A stretch of DNA of 64,000 bases, from contig WYBP01000008.1 of NCBI GenBank assembly GCA_011525845.1, forward strand, positions 1 through 64,000. The letters run 5' to 3'. Source of the DNA: Gemmatimonadaceae bacterium. GTDB lineage: Bacteria; Gemmatimonadota; Gemmatimonadetes; Gemmatimonadales; Gemmatimonadaceae. The position numbers and the translations under genes are program-made. This document shows, one piece after another, positions 39,331 to 49,300 of the stretch. The notes under the pieces are model-generated. The model was given only the letters and a program-made list of their open reading frames with translations, searched no databases and was not told the origin of the DNA. Each line of letters opens with the position of its first letter. The first letter of the stretch is position 1.

Positions 39331-40587
39331 CTACTCGTGCCGGAGGGATTCCACGGGATCGAGCTTGGAGGCGCGGGCGGCCGGGATCATCCCGAAGAGC
39401 ACGCCGGTGACGGCGCTCGCGCCGAGGGCGGCGAGCGCGGCCAGGGGCGGGATCGAGGCCTCGATGGGCGTCGTGGAGCGCAGCAGGTAAGCGGCGCCCC
39501 AGCCGAAGGCGAGCCCGATGAGCGCGCCGATCCCGGTGAGGGTCACGGCCTCCACCAGGAACTGGAAGAGGATGGTCGCGCGTGTGGCGCCGAGCGCCTT
39601 CCGCACGCCGATCTCGCGCGTGCGCTCGGTGACGGAGATCATCATGATCGCCACCACGCCCACGCCGCCGACGATCAGCCCCACGGCCGAGAGCGCGATC
39701 ATCACGAGGAAGAACATCCCGAAGATCGCGTCGTAGGTCTCGAGGAGCTTGTCCTGCGTGATGATGGCGAAGTTCGACTCCTGGCTGGGGCGCAGGCCGC
39801 GCGACGCGCGCATCGCCGCGGTCACGTCGTCGATCATCACGTCGCGCGCGACGCCGTCGCGCGGCTTCACCACGAGCCCCATGTCCGAGCGGCGCACGTT
39901 GAGCGAGCGCTGCAGCGTCGTCACCGGCATCACGCCCTTCGGCGAGTCCCCGCCGGAGAGGAAGCTGGCGTTGTCCTTGTACACGCCGATCACGCGGAAC
40001 TGCACCTGGTCGATCGCGATGTTCTTGTCGAGCGGGTCGGACTCGCCGAAGAGCCGCTCGGCCGCGGTCGTGTTGAGCACCACCACGCGCGCCGCGCCCC
40101 GCACCTCCTGCTCGGTGAAGACGCGGCCGCCGGGCTGCATCTCCGGCGCGCCGAAGAGCGCCCAGTTGGAGGTGTACGCCTCGATCCCGGCGGAGGGGAG
40201 GGACTTGTCCTTGTACTTGTAGGAGCCGCGCCAGTCCATGCGCACGCCGACCGCCGCCGCGTTCTCGAGGCGCGAGAGCGTCTCCACCTCGCCCCAGCTG
40301 ATCGGCGGGTTGCGGAGCCAGGCGCAGGTGTCATCGGTGCCGTCGCAGGCCTCGAAGACGATCGGGTAGCGCGTCACGAAGAAGGTGGTCGGGCCGGTGG
40401 ACTCGAAGTCCTTGGCCACGCTCATGTTGATCCCGTGCACCGCGGCCGAGATCACCACCACCACGAAGACGCCGACGGCGACGCCGAGGATGGTGAGGCC
40501 GGCGCGCACCTTGTTGCCGATGATGGCGTCGAGCGCGATCCGGACGCCCTCGCCGAGGTTGTAGAGCCGGGAGGAGAGGTTGCTCAT
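39331..40587 (-). CDS. MacB/FtsX-type ABC permease 5 (subtype B)
   Basis: 418 residues. N-terminal GNKVRAGLTILGVAVGVFVVVV, then periplasmic GPTTFFVTRYP and the cysteine pair EACDGTDDTCAW. FtsX end: ERTREIGVRKALGATRATI (the same 19 residues as permease 3) and IPAARASKLDPVESLRHE. It lies 3 bp after the end of permease 6's partner block and 3 bp before permease 4. It probably pairs with a subtype A permease. Confidence 0.9.
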   Translation of the reverse strand: MSNLSSRLYNLGEGVRIALDAIIGNKVRAGLTILGVAVGVFVVVVISAAVHGINMSVAKDFESTGPTTFFVTRYPIVFEACDGTDDTCAWLRNPPISWGEVETLSRLENAAAVGVRMDWRGSYKYKDKSLPSAGIEAYTSNWALFGAPEMQPGGRVFTEQEVRGAARVVVLNTTAAERLFGESDPLDKNIAIDQVQFRVIGVYKDNASFLSGGDSPKGVMPVTTLQRSLNVRRSDMGLVVKPRDGVARDVMIDDVTAAMRASRGLRPSQESNFAIITQDKLLETYDAIFGMFFLVMIALSAVGLIVGGVGVVAIMMISVTERTREIGVRKALGATRATILFQFLVEAVTLTGIGALIGLAFGWGAAYLLRSTTPIEASIPPLAALAALGASAVTGVLFGMIPAARASKLDPVESLRHE

Positions 40588-40593
40588 CGAGCC

Positions 40594-41838
40594 CTACTCC
40601 TGCCGCAGGGCGGTGATGGGGTCGAGCAGGGAGGCCCGGCTCGCGGGGTAGACGCCGGAGATGATCCCCACGCCGCCGCCGACGAGCACGCCGACCACGA
40701 TCGACCAGGGGGCCACGCTCGCCGGGAGCGGCGTGAGCGCCGCGATGGCCTGCGCGAGCGCGATGCCGAGCGCGATCCCCAGGATCGCCCCGAGCGTGCT
40801 CAGCGTGGCGGACTCCACGATGAACTGCGCGAGGATGTCCCGCCGCTTGGCGCCGAGCGCCTTCCGGATGCCGATCTCGCGCGTCCGCTCCGCCACCGCG
40901 ACCAGCATGATGTTCATGATCACGATCGCGCCCACCACGAGCCCGATCGCCGGGAGCGCCACGCCGGCGATCACGAGGTACCCCTCGATCTTGTCCCAGA
41001 ACTCGAGCGCGCTCGCCGAGGTCTCCATCGAGAAGTCGTCCCCGGTGCCGGGGCGCAGCTTGTGCCGCGTGCGCATCACGGCGCGCACCCGCTCCTGCGC
41101 CTCGATCAGCACGGTCTGGTTCTCCGCCTGCACGATCACGGCGTCGATCATCTGCGGCTCGGGGTTGAGCAGCCGACGGATGGGGGAGCGCCAGGGGGCG
41201 ATCACGAAGTTGTCGAACGAGATGCCGAACACGCTCCCGCGCGACTCGGTCACGCCGATCACGCGGTAGGGGATGCCGCCGATCCGCAGCTCGCGCCCGA
41301 TCGGGTCGAGCCCCGGGAAGGCGCGGTCCACCATGTCGGGCCCGAGGATGAGCACGTTCTCGCCCTGCGCCATCTCCTGCTCGGTGAAGGCGCGGCCGTC
41401 GGTCATCCCGAGCTGCTTGATCCCGAACCAGTCGCCGTCGATCCCGATCGCGGTGGTGCTCCGCGGGCGCGCGTACTGGCTGGTGGCCTGGACGCCCCCC
41501 TCGGACTCCTGCGCCCACTTGGTGCCCTCGGGGAGCGCCTCCACCACGGGGAGGAGGTCGCTCACGTAGAGGCGCCGGCGCCGGCGGTACTCCTCCCAGA
41601 CCGAGGGATCCATCTCCCCCATGTTGATGTTCGGGCGGCGCCGGAGCTCGAAGGAGTTGACGGCGATGATCTTGCCGACGAGGTCCTCCTTCATGTAGCG
41701 CCCCATCCCCTCGATGATCGAGACGACGGTGATGAGGAACATCACGCCGATGCACACGCCCGCCAGGGTGAAGAAGCTCTTGAGCTTCTGCACCCGGATG
41801 GTCTGGAGGGCGAGGCGGACGGCTTCGAGGAAGGGCAT
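40594..41838 (-). CDS. MacB/FtsX-type ABC permease 6 (subtype A)
   Basis: 414 residues, the first permease of the block. N-terminal MPFLEAVRLALQTIRVQKLK and VNSFELRRRPNINMGEMDP in the periplasmic domain; FtsX region ERTREIGIRKALGAKRRDI; end YPASRASLLDPITALRQE. It starts 70 bp after the ATPase stop, across a very GC-rich spacer able to fold into hairpins. Together with permease 5 it could form the ancestral A-B pair from which the following pairs arose. Confidence 0.9.
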   Translation of the reverse strand: MPFLEAVRLALQTIRVQKLKSFFTLAGVCIGVMFLITVVSIIEGMGRYMKEDLVGKIIAVNSFELRRRPNINMGEMDPSVWEEYRRRRRLYVSDLLPVVEALPEGTKWAQESEGGVQATSQYARPRSTTAIGIDGDWFGIKQLGMTDGRAFTEQEMAQGENVLILGPDMVDRAFPGLDPIGRELRIGGIPYRVIGVTESRGSVFGISFDNFVIAPWRSPIRRLLNPEPQMIDAVIVQAENQTVLIEAQERVRAVMRTRHKLRPGTGDDFSMETSASALEFWDKIEGYLVIAGVALPAIGLVVGAIVIMNIMLVAVAERTREIGIRKALGAKRRDILAQFIVESATLSTLGAILGIALGIALAQAIAALTPLPASVAPWSIVVGVLVGGGVGIISGVYPASRASLLDPITALRQE

Positions 41839-41908
41839 CAGGACGCTGGAGTGCGAAGCCGGGCGCTCCCCGAGCGGGGCCGGGCGCCCGAGGGCCCCGG
41901 CCGCCGGC
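41839..41908 (-). other. Structured spacer between ATPase and permease block
   Basis: On the minus strand GGCCGGG and CCCGGCC can form a 7-bp stem, and a following CCCCG-CT-CGGGG a second small stem. It is the only sizeable gap in the operon from the adaptor to permease 1 and could adjust the ratio of ATPase to permease mRNA. Confidence 0.4.
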
Positions 41909-42712
41909 TCAGAGGGTGAGGCCGAGCTTCTCGGTGAAGACTTCGCGACGTTCGTCGCTCTCGATGGTGCCGTCGCGGAGGACGACCACGCGCCGCGCGT
42001 GCGCCGCGATGTCCGGCTCGTGCGTCACCATGATGACGGTCTGGCCGGTCTCGGCGAGCCCCTCGAACACCCGCATGATCTCCTCGGAGGTCTTGGAGTC
42101 GAGGTTGCCGGTGGGCTCGTCGGCGAGGAGGATCGAGGGCCGGTTCACGAGCGCCCGGGCGATCGCCACGCGCTGGCGCTGGCCGCCGGAGAGCTCGTTC
42201 GGCCGGTGGTGCACGCGCTCGCCGAGCTGCACGGCCTCCAGCGCCTCCATGGCCCGTTCGCGCCGCTCATTGGAGGAGATCCCCGCGTACACGAGCGGGA
42301 GCTCCACGTTGGCCAGCGCGGTCGCGCGGGGAAGGAGGTTGAAGGTCTGGAAGACGAACCCGATCTCCTTGTTCCGCACGCGCGCGAGCTCGTCGTCCTT
42401 CATGGTCGAGACGAGCTGGCCGTTCAGCCAGTACTCGCCTTCGTTCGGCGTGTCGAGACACCCGATGATGTTCATCAGGGTCGACTTGCCCGAGCCCGAC
42501 GGGCCCATGATCGCGACGTACTCGTTGCGGCGGACGGCGATGTCCACGCCCCGGAGCGCGCGCACGATCTCGCCGCCCATGTCGTACTCGCGCTTCACGC
42601 CGCGGGTGACGATCACCCACTCCTTGCTCGGCGCGGCGCCGGCCTGGTCGACGATGATCTTCCGCTCGGCGGTGGTGCTGAGCGGGACTTCCTCCTCGAG
42701 GTGCTGGCTCAC
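41909..42712 (-). CDS. MacB/LolD-type ABC transporter ATPase
   Basis: 267 residues. Walker [12 protein letters not shown]-loop [11 protein letters not shown], signature [15 protein letters not shown], Walker [14 protein letters not shown] and H-loop [12 protein letters not shown] all fit the MacB/LolD group. An N-terminal extension of about 30 residues precedes the domain. It is the only ATPase in the operon and therefore must serve all six permeases, unless others act in trans. The ATG overlaps the adaptor gene stop by 4 bp. Confidence 0.93.
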   Translation of the reverse strand: MSQHLEEEVPLSTTAERKIIVDQAGAAPSKEWVIVTRGVKREYDMGGEIVRALRGVDIAVRRNEYVAIMGPSGSGKSTLMNIIGCLDTPNEGEYWLNGQLVSTMKDDELARVRNKEIGFVFQTFNLLPRATALANVELPLVYAGISSNERRERAMEALEAVQLGERVHHRPNELSGGQRQRVAIARALVNRPSILLADEPTGNLDSKTSEEIMRVFEGLAETGQTVIMVTHEPDIAAHARRVVVLRDGTIESDERREVFTEKLGLTL

Positions 42713-43992
42713 GGCGTCCCCCCGGCCTTGGTGGCGGCCGGCGTCGGTGGTTGCTCACGGACGAGCTGGCCATCCTTCAGCTCGCGGATCGCCTGATAGG
42801 TACCGGCGACGATCCTCTCGCCGGACTTGAGCCCGTCAAGGACCTCGAAGTACTTCTCGCCTGCGATCCCCACCCTTACGGGGCGGAAGCTCACTTTGTT
42901 GTCCTCGCCGACGACGAACACGCCCTCGACGTCCTTCTTGCCGACCTGCACCGCGGGCGCCTTCGCCGCGGCCGGGGCCGACTTGTCCTCGTTCGTGAGC
43001 TCCTCGTTCTCGCGCACGGTGAGCGCGATGATCGGGATCGAGAGCGCCTGCTTCCGCGTGTCGGTCACGATCTTCGCCGTGGACGAGAAGTCCGGGCGCG
43101 TGTCCGAGGGCGGGTTCAGGATCCGCACCGTCACCTCGTAGTCGATCGCCTGGTCGGTCGCGGCCGTGCTGGTCCGCGAGATCGAGCTGTTCGAGATCTC
43201 CACCACGCGCCCGAGGAAGGTGGTGTCGGCGAAGGCGTCGATCTGGATCACCGCCGAGTCGCCGACGCTGATCCGGCTCACGTCGGTCTCGTCCACCTTC
43301 ACCTTGGTCTCGAGGATGCTCATGTCGGCGATCGTCATCAGCGTGGCGGCGTCGCGGTTGAGCGTCCCCATGATCGCCGTCTCGCCCACCTCGACGTTGA
43401 GGCGCGTCACGCGCCCCGTCATCGGGGCGTAGATCGTCGAGCGCGAGAGCTGCCAGCGGGCGTCCTTGAGCGACGCCTCGTTCTGCTTCACGTTCTCCTC
43501 GGCGGCCTTCACCAGCGCCTGGTTCACCTCGTTCTGCGTCTGCAGCTGCTCGATCTCCTGCGCGGAGACGAGCGCCGCGTTGGTCTTCCGGATCTCCTGC
43601 TGCCGCTCGAGGTTGCGCTGCGCCTGGAGCTGGTTCGCCCGCGCCTGCGCGAGGCTCGCGCGGGCGTTCGCCAGCGCCGCCTCGGCGCGCTGCACCTGCG
43701 CCTCGTACTGCTGCGGGTCGATCTGGAGGAGGAACTGCCCCTCCTTCACGAAGTCACCGTCCTTCACCGCGAGGCGCGTGATGCGCCCCGTGATGTCGGC
43801 CGAGAGGTCGACCTTCGTCCGCGGGCTCACCTGGCCGCTCGCCGTCACCGACGCGACGAGGTCCTGGCTGGAGACCGCCTCGATGCGGACGAGCGTGCCC
43901 TTGCCCGTGGAGCGCGCCGCCGAGACGCCCACGATCGCGACCAGCGCGATCAGGACCACCGCGGCCACCCCGTACTTCGTCTTCTTGCTCAT
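42709..43992 (-). CDS. Periplasmic adaptor (MacA/HlyD-like membrane fusion protein)
   Basis: 427 residues. One N-terminal membrane anchor (about 7-26), a lipoyl half-motif ([23 protein letters not shown]), a long coiled-coil hairpin (about 95-200, rich in Ala/Gln/Glu/Arg), the second lipoyl half ([17 protein letters not shown]) and beta-barrel/membrane-proximal domains. It links the inner-membrane permeases to the TolC-type channel encoded just upstream. It is somewhat longer than MacA of E. coli (about 370). Confidence 0.9.
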   Translation of the reverse strand: MSKKTKYGVAAVVLIALVAIVGVSAARSTGKGTLVRIEAVSSQDLVASVTASGQVSPRTKVDLSADITGRITRLAVKDGDFVKEGQFLLQIDPQQYEAQVQRAEAALANARASLAQARANQLQAQRNLERQQEIRKTNAALVSAQEIEQLQTQNEVNQALVKAAEENVKQNEASLKDARWQLSRSTIYAPMTGRVTRLNVEVGETAIMGTLNRDAATLMTIADMSILETKVKVDETDVSRISVGDSAVIQIDAFADTTFLGRVVEISNSSISRTSTAATDQAIDYEVTVRILNPPSDTRPDFSSTAKIVTDTRKQALSIPIIALTVRENEELTNEDKSAPAAAKAPAVQVGKKDVEGVFVVGEDNKVSFRPVRVGIAGEKYFEVLDGLKSGERIVAGTYQAIRELKDGQLVREQPPTPAATKAGGTP

Positions 43993-44004
43993 CGTTGCCT
44001 CGTC

Positions 44005-45474
44005 CTATCGAAGGGTGCGTCCGACGGCCGCCTCGAGCGCCGCGAACGACCGGTGGAATTCATAGATCGCGTCGATCCGGTCCGTCTCCGCGCGCTCGTA
44101 CTCCGCGCGCGCCGTCGTGAGGTCCACGAAGGTGTTCGCCCCCACGCGGTACCGCTCCTCGGCCAGCTGGAGCGCCTCGCGCGCCGTGGCCGCGTTCTGG
44201 TTCTGCAGCTGCACCGTCTCGTACGCCGCCTGCAGCGTCACCCGCGCCGACGTCACGTCGGCGGTGAGGGCGAGCTCCTGGCGCCGCACGTTGTAGCGCG
44301 CGTCCGACCGGCTGGCCGAGGCCTCCTGCACCCGCTGCTCTCGGCCGAAGCCGTCGAAGAGGGGGAGCGAGACGCCCAGCGAGAGGCTGTACGGGTTGCG
44401 CGTGAAGCCGAACGGGAAGTTCTCGTTGGCGTCGCGGATCGCGTCGGCCTGCGCCGGCGTGAAGACGATCGCGTTGCACTGCGCGGCGATGCTGGAGAGC
44501 CCCGCCCCCACGCGGATCGAGTCGGTGGTGAAGCAGCTCCGCTGCGATGAGAGCGACTGCGACTGCGCCTGGTTGATCGCGATGTCGATGTTCTTCTGCT
44601 GCTGCGCGACGCCGCCGACGTTCCCGGAGAGCGAGAGGCTCGGGAAGTACTCGCTGCGCGCCGCCTTGAGCCCCTGGTCCGCCACCCGCTCCCGCGCCTG
44701 GATCGCGCGGAGCGCCGGATTCGACTGCCGGGCCGTGGCGAGCAGGTCGCCGAGCTCCATCGTCGGGGCGTTGAGCGGGAGGTCCGCGGTGAGATCGACC
44801 TCCGCGGGCATCGTGATGCCGAGCTGCTGGATGAGCTGGAGCCGGGCGACCACTGCCGCGTTGCGCGCCCGGAGCGCCGCGACGCGCTGCGTCCCGAGCC
44901 CCACCTCGGCGCGCTTCACGTCGAGGGAGGTCGCCGAGCCCACGCCGGCCCGCGCCTGCGCGAGCTGCAGCTGCAGCTCCTGCTGGGTCACGAGCGTGTC
45001 CTGCAGCGCCGCGCGCGCCTGCAGCTGCAGCGCGAGCAGGAACTGCGCGGTCACCGCGTTCCGCAGCGTGTAGAGCGCCGCCTCGACGTCGGCGTCCGCC
45101 GCATCCATCGAGGCGTTGGCCCGCTTGATGTTCGAGAAGGTGCTGTAGCTCAGCTGCGTGCTGGCCGAGAGCCCCCAGGACGACGAGATGATGTCCGAGG
45201 TCGCGCCGAAGGCCACGCCGCCGAAGAACTGGGGGCGGCCCTCACGGTAGCTGGCGCCGAGGCTCGCGTCCGCGCGCGGCAGCAGCGCCCCGTACGCGGA
45301 GCGCACGGCGGCCGAGGCGCGCGTGCGCCCGTTCACCGACTGCAGGTACGCGGGGTTGTTCTGCTTCGCGATGTCCAGCGCTTCTGCCAGCGACAGCGTC
45401 GCCCGGGTCGCCGTCTGTGCTCCCGCGGGCATCGCGATGCCGAGCAGGAGGAGCGCGCAACAAGCCAATCGCAT
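44005..45474 (-). CDS. TolC-family outer-membrane efflux channel
   Basis: 489 residues with a signal peptide (about 1-19, ending AGAQ). Two OEP repeats are visible: LSLAEALDIAKQNNPAYLQS near the start, and a second from AQARAGVGSATSLDVKRAEVGLG on, with paired coiled-coil helices and a matching C-terminal RYRVGANTFVDLTTARAEYERAE. It is the first gene of the exporter operon and supplies the outer-membrane duct for the adaptor, ATPase and permeases downstream. Confidence 0.93.
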   Translation of the reverse strand: MRLACCALLLLGIAMPAGAQTATRATLSLAEALDIAKQNNPAYLQSVNGRTRASAAVRSAYGALLPRADASLGASYREGRPQFFGGVAFGATSDIISSSWGLSASTQLSYSTFSNIKRANASMDAADADVEAALYTLRNAVTAQFLLALQLQARAALQDTLVTQQELQLQLAQARAGVGSATSLDVKRAEVGLGTQRVAALRARNAAVVARLQLIQQLGITMPAEVDLTADLPLNAPTMELGDLLATARQSNPALRAIQARERVADQGLKAARSEYFPSLSLSGNVGGVAQQQKNIDIAINQAQSQSLSSQRSCFTTDSIRVGAGLSSIAAQCNAIVFTPAQADAIRDANENFPFGFTRNPYSLSLGVSLPLFDGFGREQRVQEASASRSDARYNVRRQELALTADVTSARVTLQAAYETVQLQNQNAATAREALQLAEERYRVGANTFVDLTTARAEYERAETDRIDAIYEFHRSFAALEAAVGRTLR

Positions 45475-45510
45475 CTATACCGAGTCCTGTGAGTAGGGTT
45501 CCACTACCTG

Positions 45511-46239
45511 TTACGTCCGTCCGCCGCCGGGTGTTTCAGCGGGCGGTTCGTCCCGCACCGCCTCCAGGTCCTCCCCGGGCACCCGCACCCGGAGCAGGCG
45601 CCCCTCGAGGTCGGTCCACGCCTCGCGCACCCCCTCGCCACTGCTCGGGCGGATCACCCACCGTCGGGTCACGAACTCCCGGAGCCCCAGCGAGACGCGG
45701 TCCGGCCCGGCGTCCTCGATGCTGACCTGCTCCACCTGGAGCGAGCGCGGGTGGAGCACGTCGGTGGTGCGCCCCTCCCCGAACCGGATCAGGAACCAGA
45801 GGTGGTGCATCACCACCGCCTCGGCGGCGAGACTCCCCGCCGGGAAGCGGAACTCCCGCGCCCGCTCCCCTTCGGGCCGAACGGAGCGCCCCGACCAGAG
45901 CTCGCGGCGCGACTCCCCGGTGAGGGACTCCGTCAGCCTCCCGTCCCGCGTCTCCTCGAGCGTGAAGAGCAGGGGAGAACCCGCGGCCGAGGTGTTCAGG
46001 CGGACCGCCAGCCTCACCTCGCCGCGGAGCACGTTGCCCTGCGCGACGAAGCCCGCGCTCGCGCCTCCCCCCACCGTCCGGATGCTGAAGTCCTCCCGCC
46101 CGACGCGGACGCCGCCCACGAAGAGCGAGAAGGTGCCTTCGTCCACGACGCGCGACTGTGCCGCGGCCGGTACGGCCATCGCCGCCGCCGTAGCCAGCAC
46201 CAGCGCCCTGCGGGTGATCGACGCGCGATTCCGGCACAT
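45511..46239 (-). CDS. Exported protein, DUF3108/DUF6134-like, unknown function
   Basis: 242 residues from the ATG at 46239. A signal peptide (about 1-27, ending PAAAQ) is followed by an all-beta domain (FSLFVGGVRVGREDFSIRTV, then strand pairs such as VRLAVRLNTSAAGSPLLFTLEETRDG), which resembles small periplasmic beta-sandwich families. No catalytic residues are obvious. A TAGATT box lies 7 nt before the start, indicating a leaderless transcript divergent from the large kinase gene. It ends 36 bp before the exporter operon begins, on the same strand, and might belong with it. Confidence 0.75.
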   Translation of the reverse strand: MCRNRASITRRALVLATAAAMAVPAAAQSRVVDEGTFSLFVGGVRVGREDFSIRTVGGGASAGFVAQGNVLRGEVRLAVRLNTSAAGSPLLFTLEETRDGRLTESLTGESRRELWSGRSVRPEGERAREFRFPAGSLAAEAVVMHHLWFLIRFGEGRTTDVLHPRSLQVEQVSIEDAGPDRVSLGLREFVTRRWVIRPSSGEGVREAWTDLEGRLLRVRVPGEDLEAVRDEPPAETPGGGRT

Positions 46240-46246
46240 CCCATGC

Positions 46247-46252
46247 AATCTA
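46247..46252 (-). promoter_or_regulatory. -10 box, leaderless, for the exported-protein gene
   Basis: TAGATT on the minus strand, 7 nt before the ATG at 46239. It faces the TATAAT box of the divergent kinase gene about 45 bp away. Confidence 0.55.
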
Positions 46253-46294
46253 ATGAGTGGGCGCTGCGGGTCGCCGGGCACGACGGCGAGCGGG

Positions 46295-46300
46295 TATAAT
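46295..46300 (+). promoter_or_regulatory. Perfect -10 box, leaderless, for the large kinase
   Basis: TATAAT ends 6 nt before the GTG at 46307. A perfect consensus hexamer is rare in DNA this GC-rich. No -35 match lies 17 bp upstream. Confidence 0.6.
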
Positions 46301-46306
46301 GTCCGC

Positions 46307-49300
46307 GTGAACCCCTCCACCTCGCCGATGGCCCGCAAGGGCGCCGCCCGGGCCCCGCGAGAAGCGTGGACGGTGGTCGCGGCGCTCCTGGTGCTGCTGG
46401 GTGCCGGCTGGATCCGCTCCCCGTCGGTCGGTGTGCTCCTCGGCTTCGGGACCGGTGTCGGGGCGCTGGCGCTCCTGGCGTGGCGCACCCGGGAGAGCGC
46501 CTGGCGCCGGCGGGCGGCGTTCGTCAGCGTGGCGCTCCTCTTCCTGGGGATCGGCGGCCAGTACCACCTCGAGGCCCGGCGACTCGACCGGGCCGGCGCG
46601 GAGGTCGTGGCGGAACGGGTGCGCGCCGGCGGCGCCGCACTGCGCTCCGAGTTCGACGTGGTCGGCGGCGCGCTCGCCACCATGGCGCGGCGCGCGCTGG
46701 AGGTGCCCGCGGAGCCCGCCGACGCATTCGCCGCCCTGGCGCCACTCGCGGACGCCGCGGAGGATCGCGCGGTCCTCGTGGCGCAGGGCGGCCGCCCCTT
46801 CGCGTGGGCGGGGCGGCTCCTCGTCCCCGTCGACTCGCTCCCCGGGCCGCTCGGGGTCGTGGCGACCCCGTTCTACGTCGTGGCGTACGCGATCGAGCGC
46901 GCGGGGGACCGCGCGGCGATCGCCACGGTGCTCGTGCACGCGGATGCGCCCGCGGACCGGCTGGCCAAGCCGCTCGACCGACGCATCGCCGAACGGCATG
47001 GACTCACCGGGTTCGTCTACGCCGGGGCGGCGGCCGCCGCCGACGCGCCGGACGCCGTGGTGCTCTCCCTCGTCGGGGAGCCCCTGCTCGCCGCCCGCCC
47101 GCTGGTCGCGTCCCCGGAGACCCTGGCGCTCGCGTCGCGCGAGCAGGCGCTCCCGCGCGCCGGGCTCACGCTGGCGCTCCTCGTGGTGCTCCTCCTCGCC
47201 ACGGCCTGGCAGCGCGACGGCGGGCTCGCGGCGCGCCTCGGCGCGCTCGCGGTCGGGTTCGGCGCGCTGCTGATCGTCCCGCTGAGCGCGTTCTCGAACC
47301 ACTCGGCGCTCTTCGACCCGACGGTCTTCTTCGTGCGCGCCGGCGGGCGCCTCACGGCGAACGCGGGCGCGCTCGCGATCACCTGTGGCCTGCTGCTGCT
47401 CGCACTCCTCTCCGCGCTGCGCGAGGGGGTCCGCCCCCGCTCGCGCACGCAGGCCCTGGTCGGTGTGCTGGTGGTCGCGGGGGTCGGGCCCTTCCTGCTG
47501 CGGGAGCTGGCGCGCGGCATCCAGGTCCCCGTCCTCGGCGTCCCCACCTCGCTCTGGCTGAGCTGGCAGGTGACGCTCTTCCTCGCGGCGGTCACGGTGC
47601 TCCTGCTGGGGGTGACCGCCGGGCAGGCCGCCCTGGGGACCCAGCGCGGGCTGCCGGCCTGGGTGGCCCCCACGTTCGCGATGATCGCGGCGATCACGAC
47701 ACCGCTCGTGCTCGAGGCGCCCGCCCGGCTCCCGCCCCTGCATCCGCTGCTCTGGGTGGCCGCCATCGGGGCGCTGGCGCTCACGCGGCGGGCGAGAGCG
47801 ATGGTGCTGCCGGTGGCGTTCGTGGCCGCCTGCGGCGCGGTGACGCTCGTCTGGTTCTCCACCGTGCGGGAGCGGGTGGACCTCGCCCGAGCCGACGTGG
47901 CCGCGCTCCGCACCCCCGACCAGAACGCCGCGGCGCTCCTGCAGCGCTATGCGTCCGTGCTCGACCCTTCCGGGGCGGACCGGACGCGCGTCGACGTCCT
48001 CGTGCGCTACGCCGAGTCCGACCTGGCCGGCACGGACATCCCCACGGAGATCACCTCCTGGTCCGCCGACGGCCGTCGGATGGCGGAACTCCGCGTGGGC
48101 CGGGGGTCGGGGGTGACGGCCGGCGTGAACCTCCTGGCGCGGGAGGCGCAGGCCTCGGGGCAGGCCAGCCTCCGGCAGGAGTTCGTCGAGCCCGCGGTGA
48201 ACACGGTGCTGAGCGTACCGCACGCGGACGGCACGGCCACGACGGTCGTCCTCGCGCCCCGCTCCCGGCTGGTCGCGCCCGATGCGTTCGGGGCGCTGCT
48301 CGGCTTCCCGCCACCCCCCACACCGGAGCCCCCGTACGCGCTGCGGCTCGGGGACCTGGTGGAGGGGGTCGCGCCCGCGGGTCCCAACGCGCGCTGGAGC
48401 CGCACGGGCGCGGAGTTGCACGGCGACTGGCTCCTCCCGGCGGGGGGCGGCCGCGTGCGGCAGGTCCACGCGACGATCGACCTCCGCTCGTTCGGGGCGC
48501 TGGTGACGCGGGGCACCCTGCTCGTGCTGAGCGACCTCGCGATCCTCGGTGCCGTCTGGCTCCTCATCGTGATGGCGGACGGCGTGTTCCGGCGCTGGTG
48601 GCGGGTGCGCCGGCGCGACCTCGTGAAGAGCTTCCGCGCGCGGCTGAGCCTCGCGCTCTTCGCCTGCTTCCTCACGCCGTCGTTCCTCTTCGCGTTCTGG
48701 TCGTTCCAGCGGGTGCAGACGGACGACCGGCAGTCGCGCGACCTGCTCGTGCGCGAGACGCTCCGCGGCGTGGCCGCCTCGACCGACTCGGTGCAGCTCG
48801 CGGAGACCGCCCAGCGCTTCGACACGCCCCTCTTCCTCTACGCGGACGGGCTGCTCGTCGACACCAGCGATCCCCTGCTCGACGCGATCGCCCCGGTGGG
48901 CCGCCTCCTCCCGCCCGGCATCGCGATCGCCCTGGCCGAGGGGGACGAGCCGACGGCGGGGCGGGGGGCCACGCTCGGTCCCGCGCCGCTCCGGCTCGGA
49001 TACCGCGCGGTGACCGACTCGATGGGGACGCAGATCGTGCTGGCGGCGCCCGCGCGGCTGGACGAGCGCCTCCTCGACCGGCGCCGCAACGACCTCGCGA
49101 TCTTCCTGCTCTTCGCGCTCGCGCTCGGCGGGATCGCGGCCCTCTGGGTGAGCGGGGCGGTCTCGCGGCAGCTCTCGCGGCCGATCAATGAGCTGCGCGG
49201 GAGCGCGCTCGCGCTCGCGCGCGGCGACGAGCCCGCGACGTTCACCGCGGACCCGCCCGTGGAGTTCGCCCCGGTGTTCAGCGCGTTCCAGCGGATGACC

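Noticed and set aside
37480-41919. 1479-codon open frame opposite the permease block
   Set aside because: Composition is that of an antisense shadow. It mirrors the repeated permease genes and has no recognisable domain.
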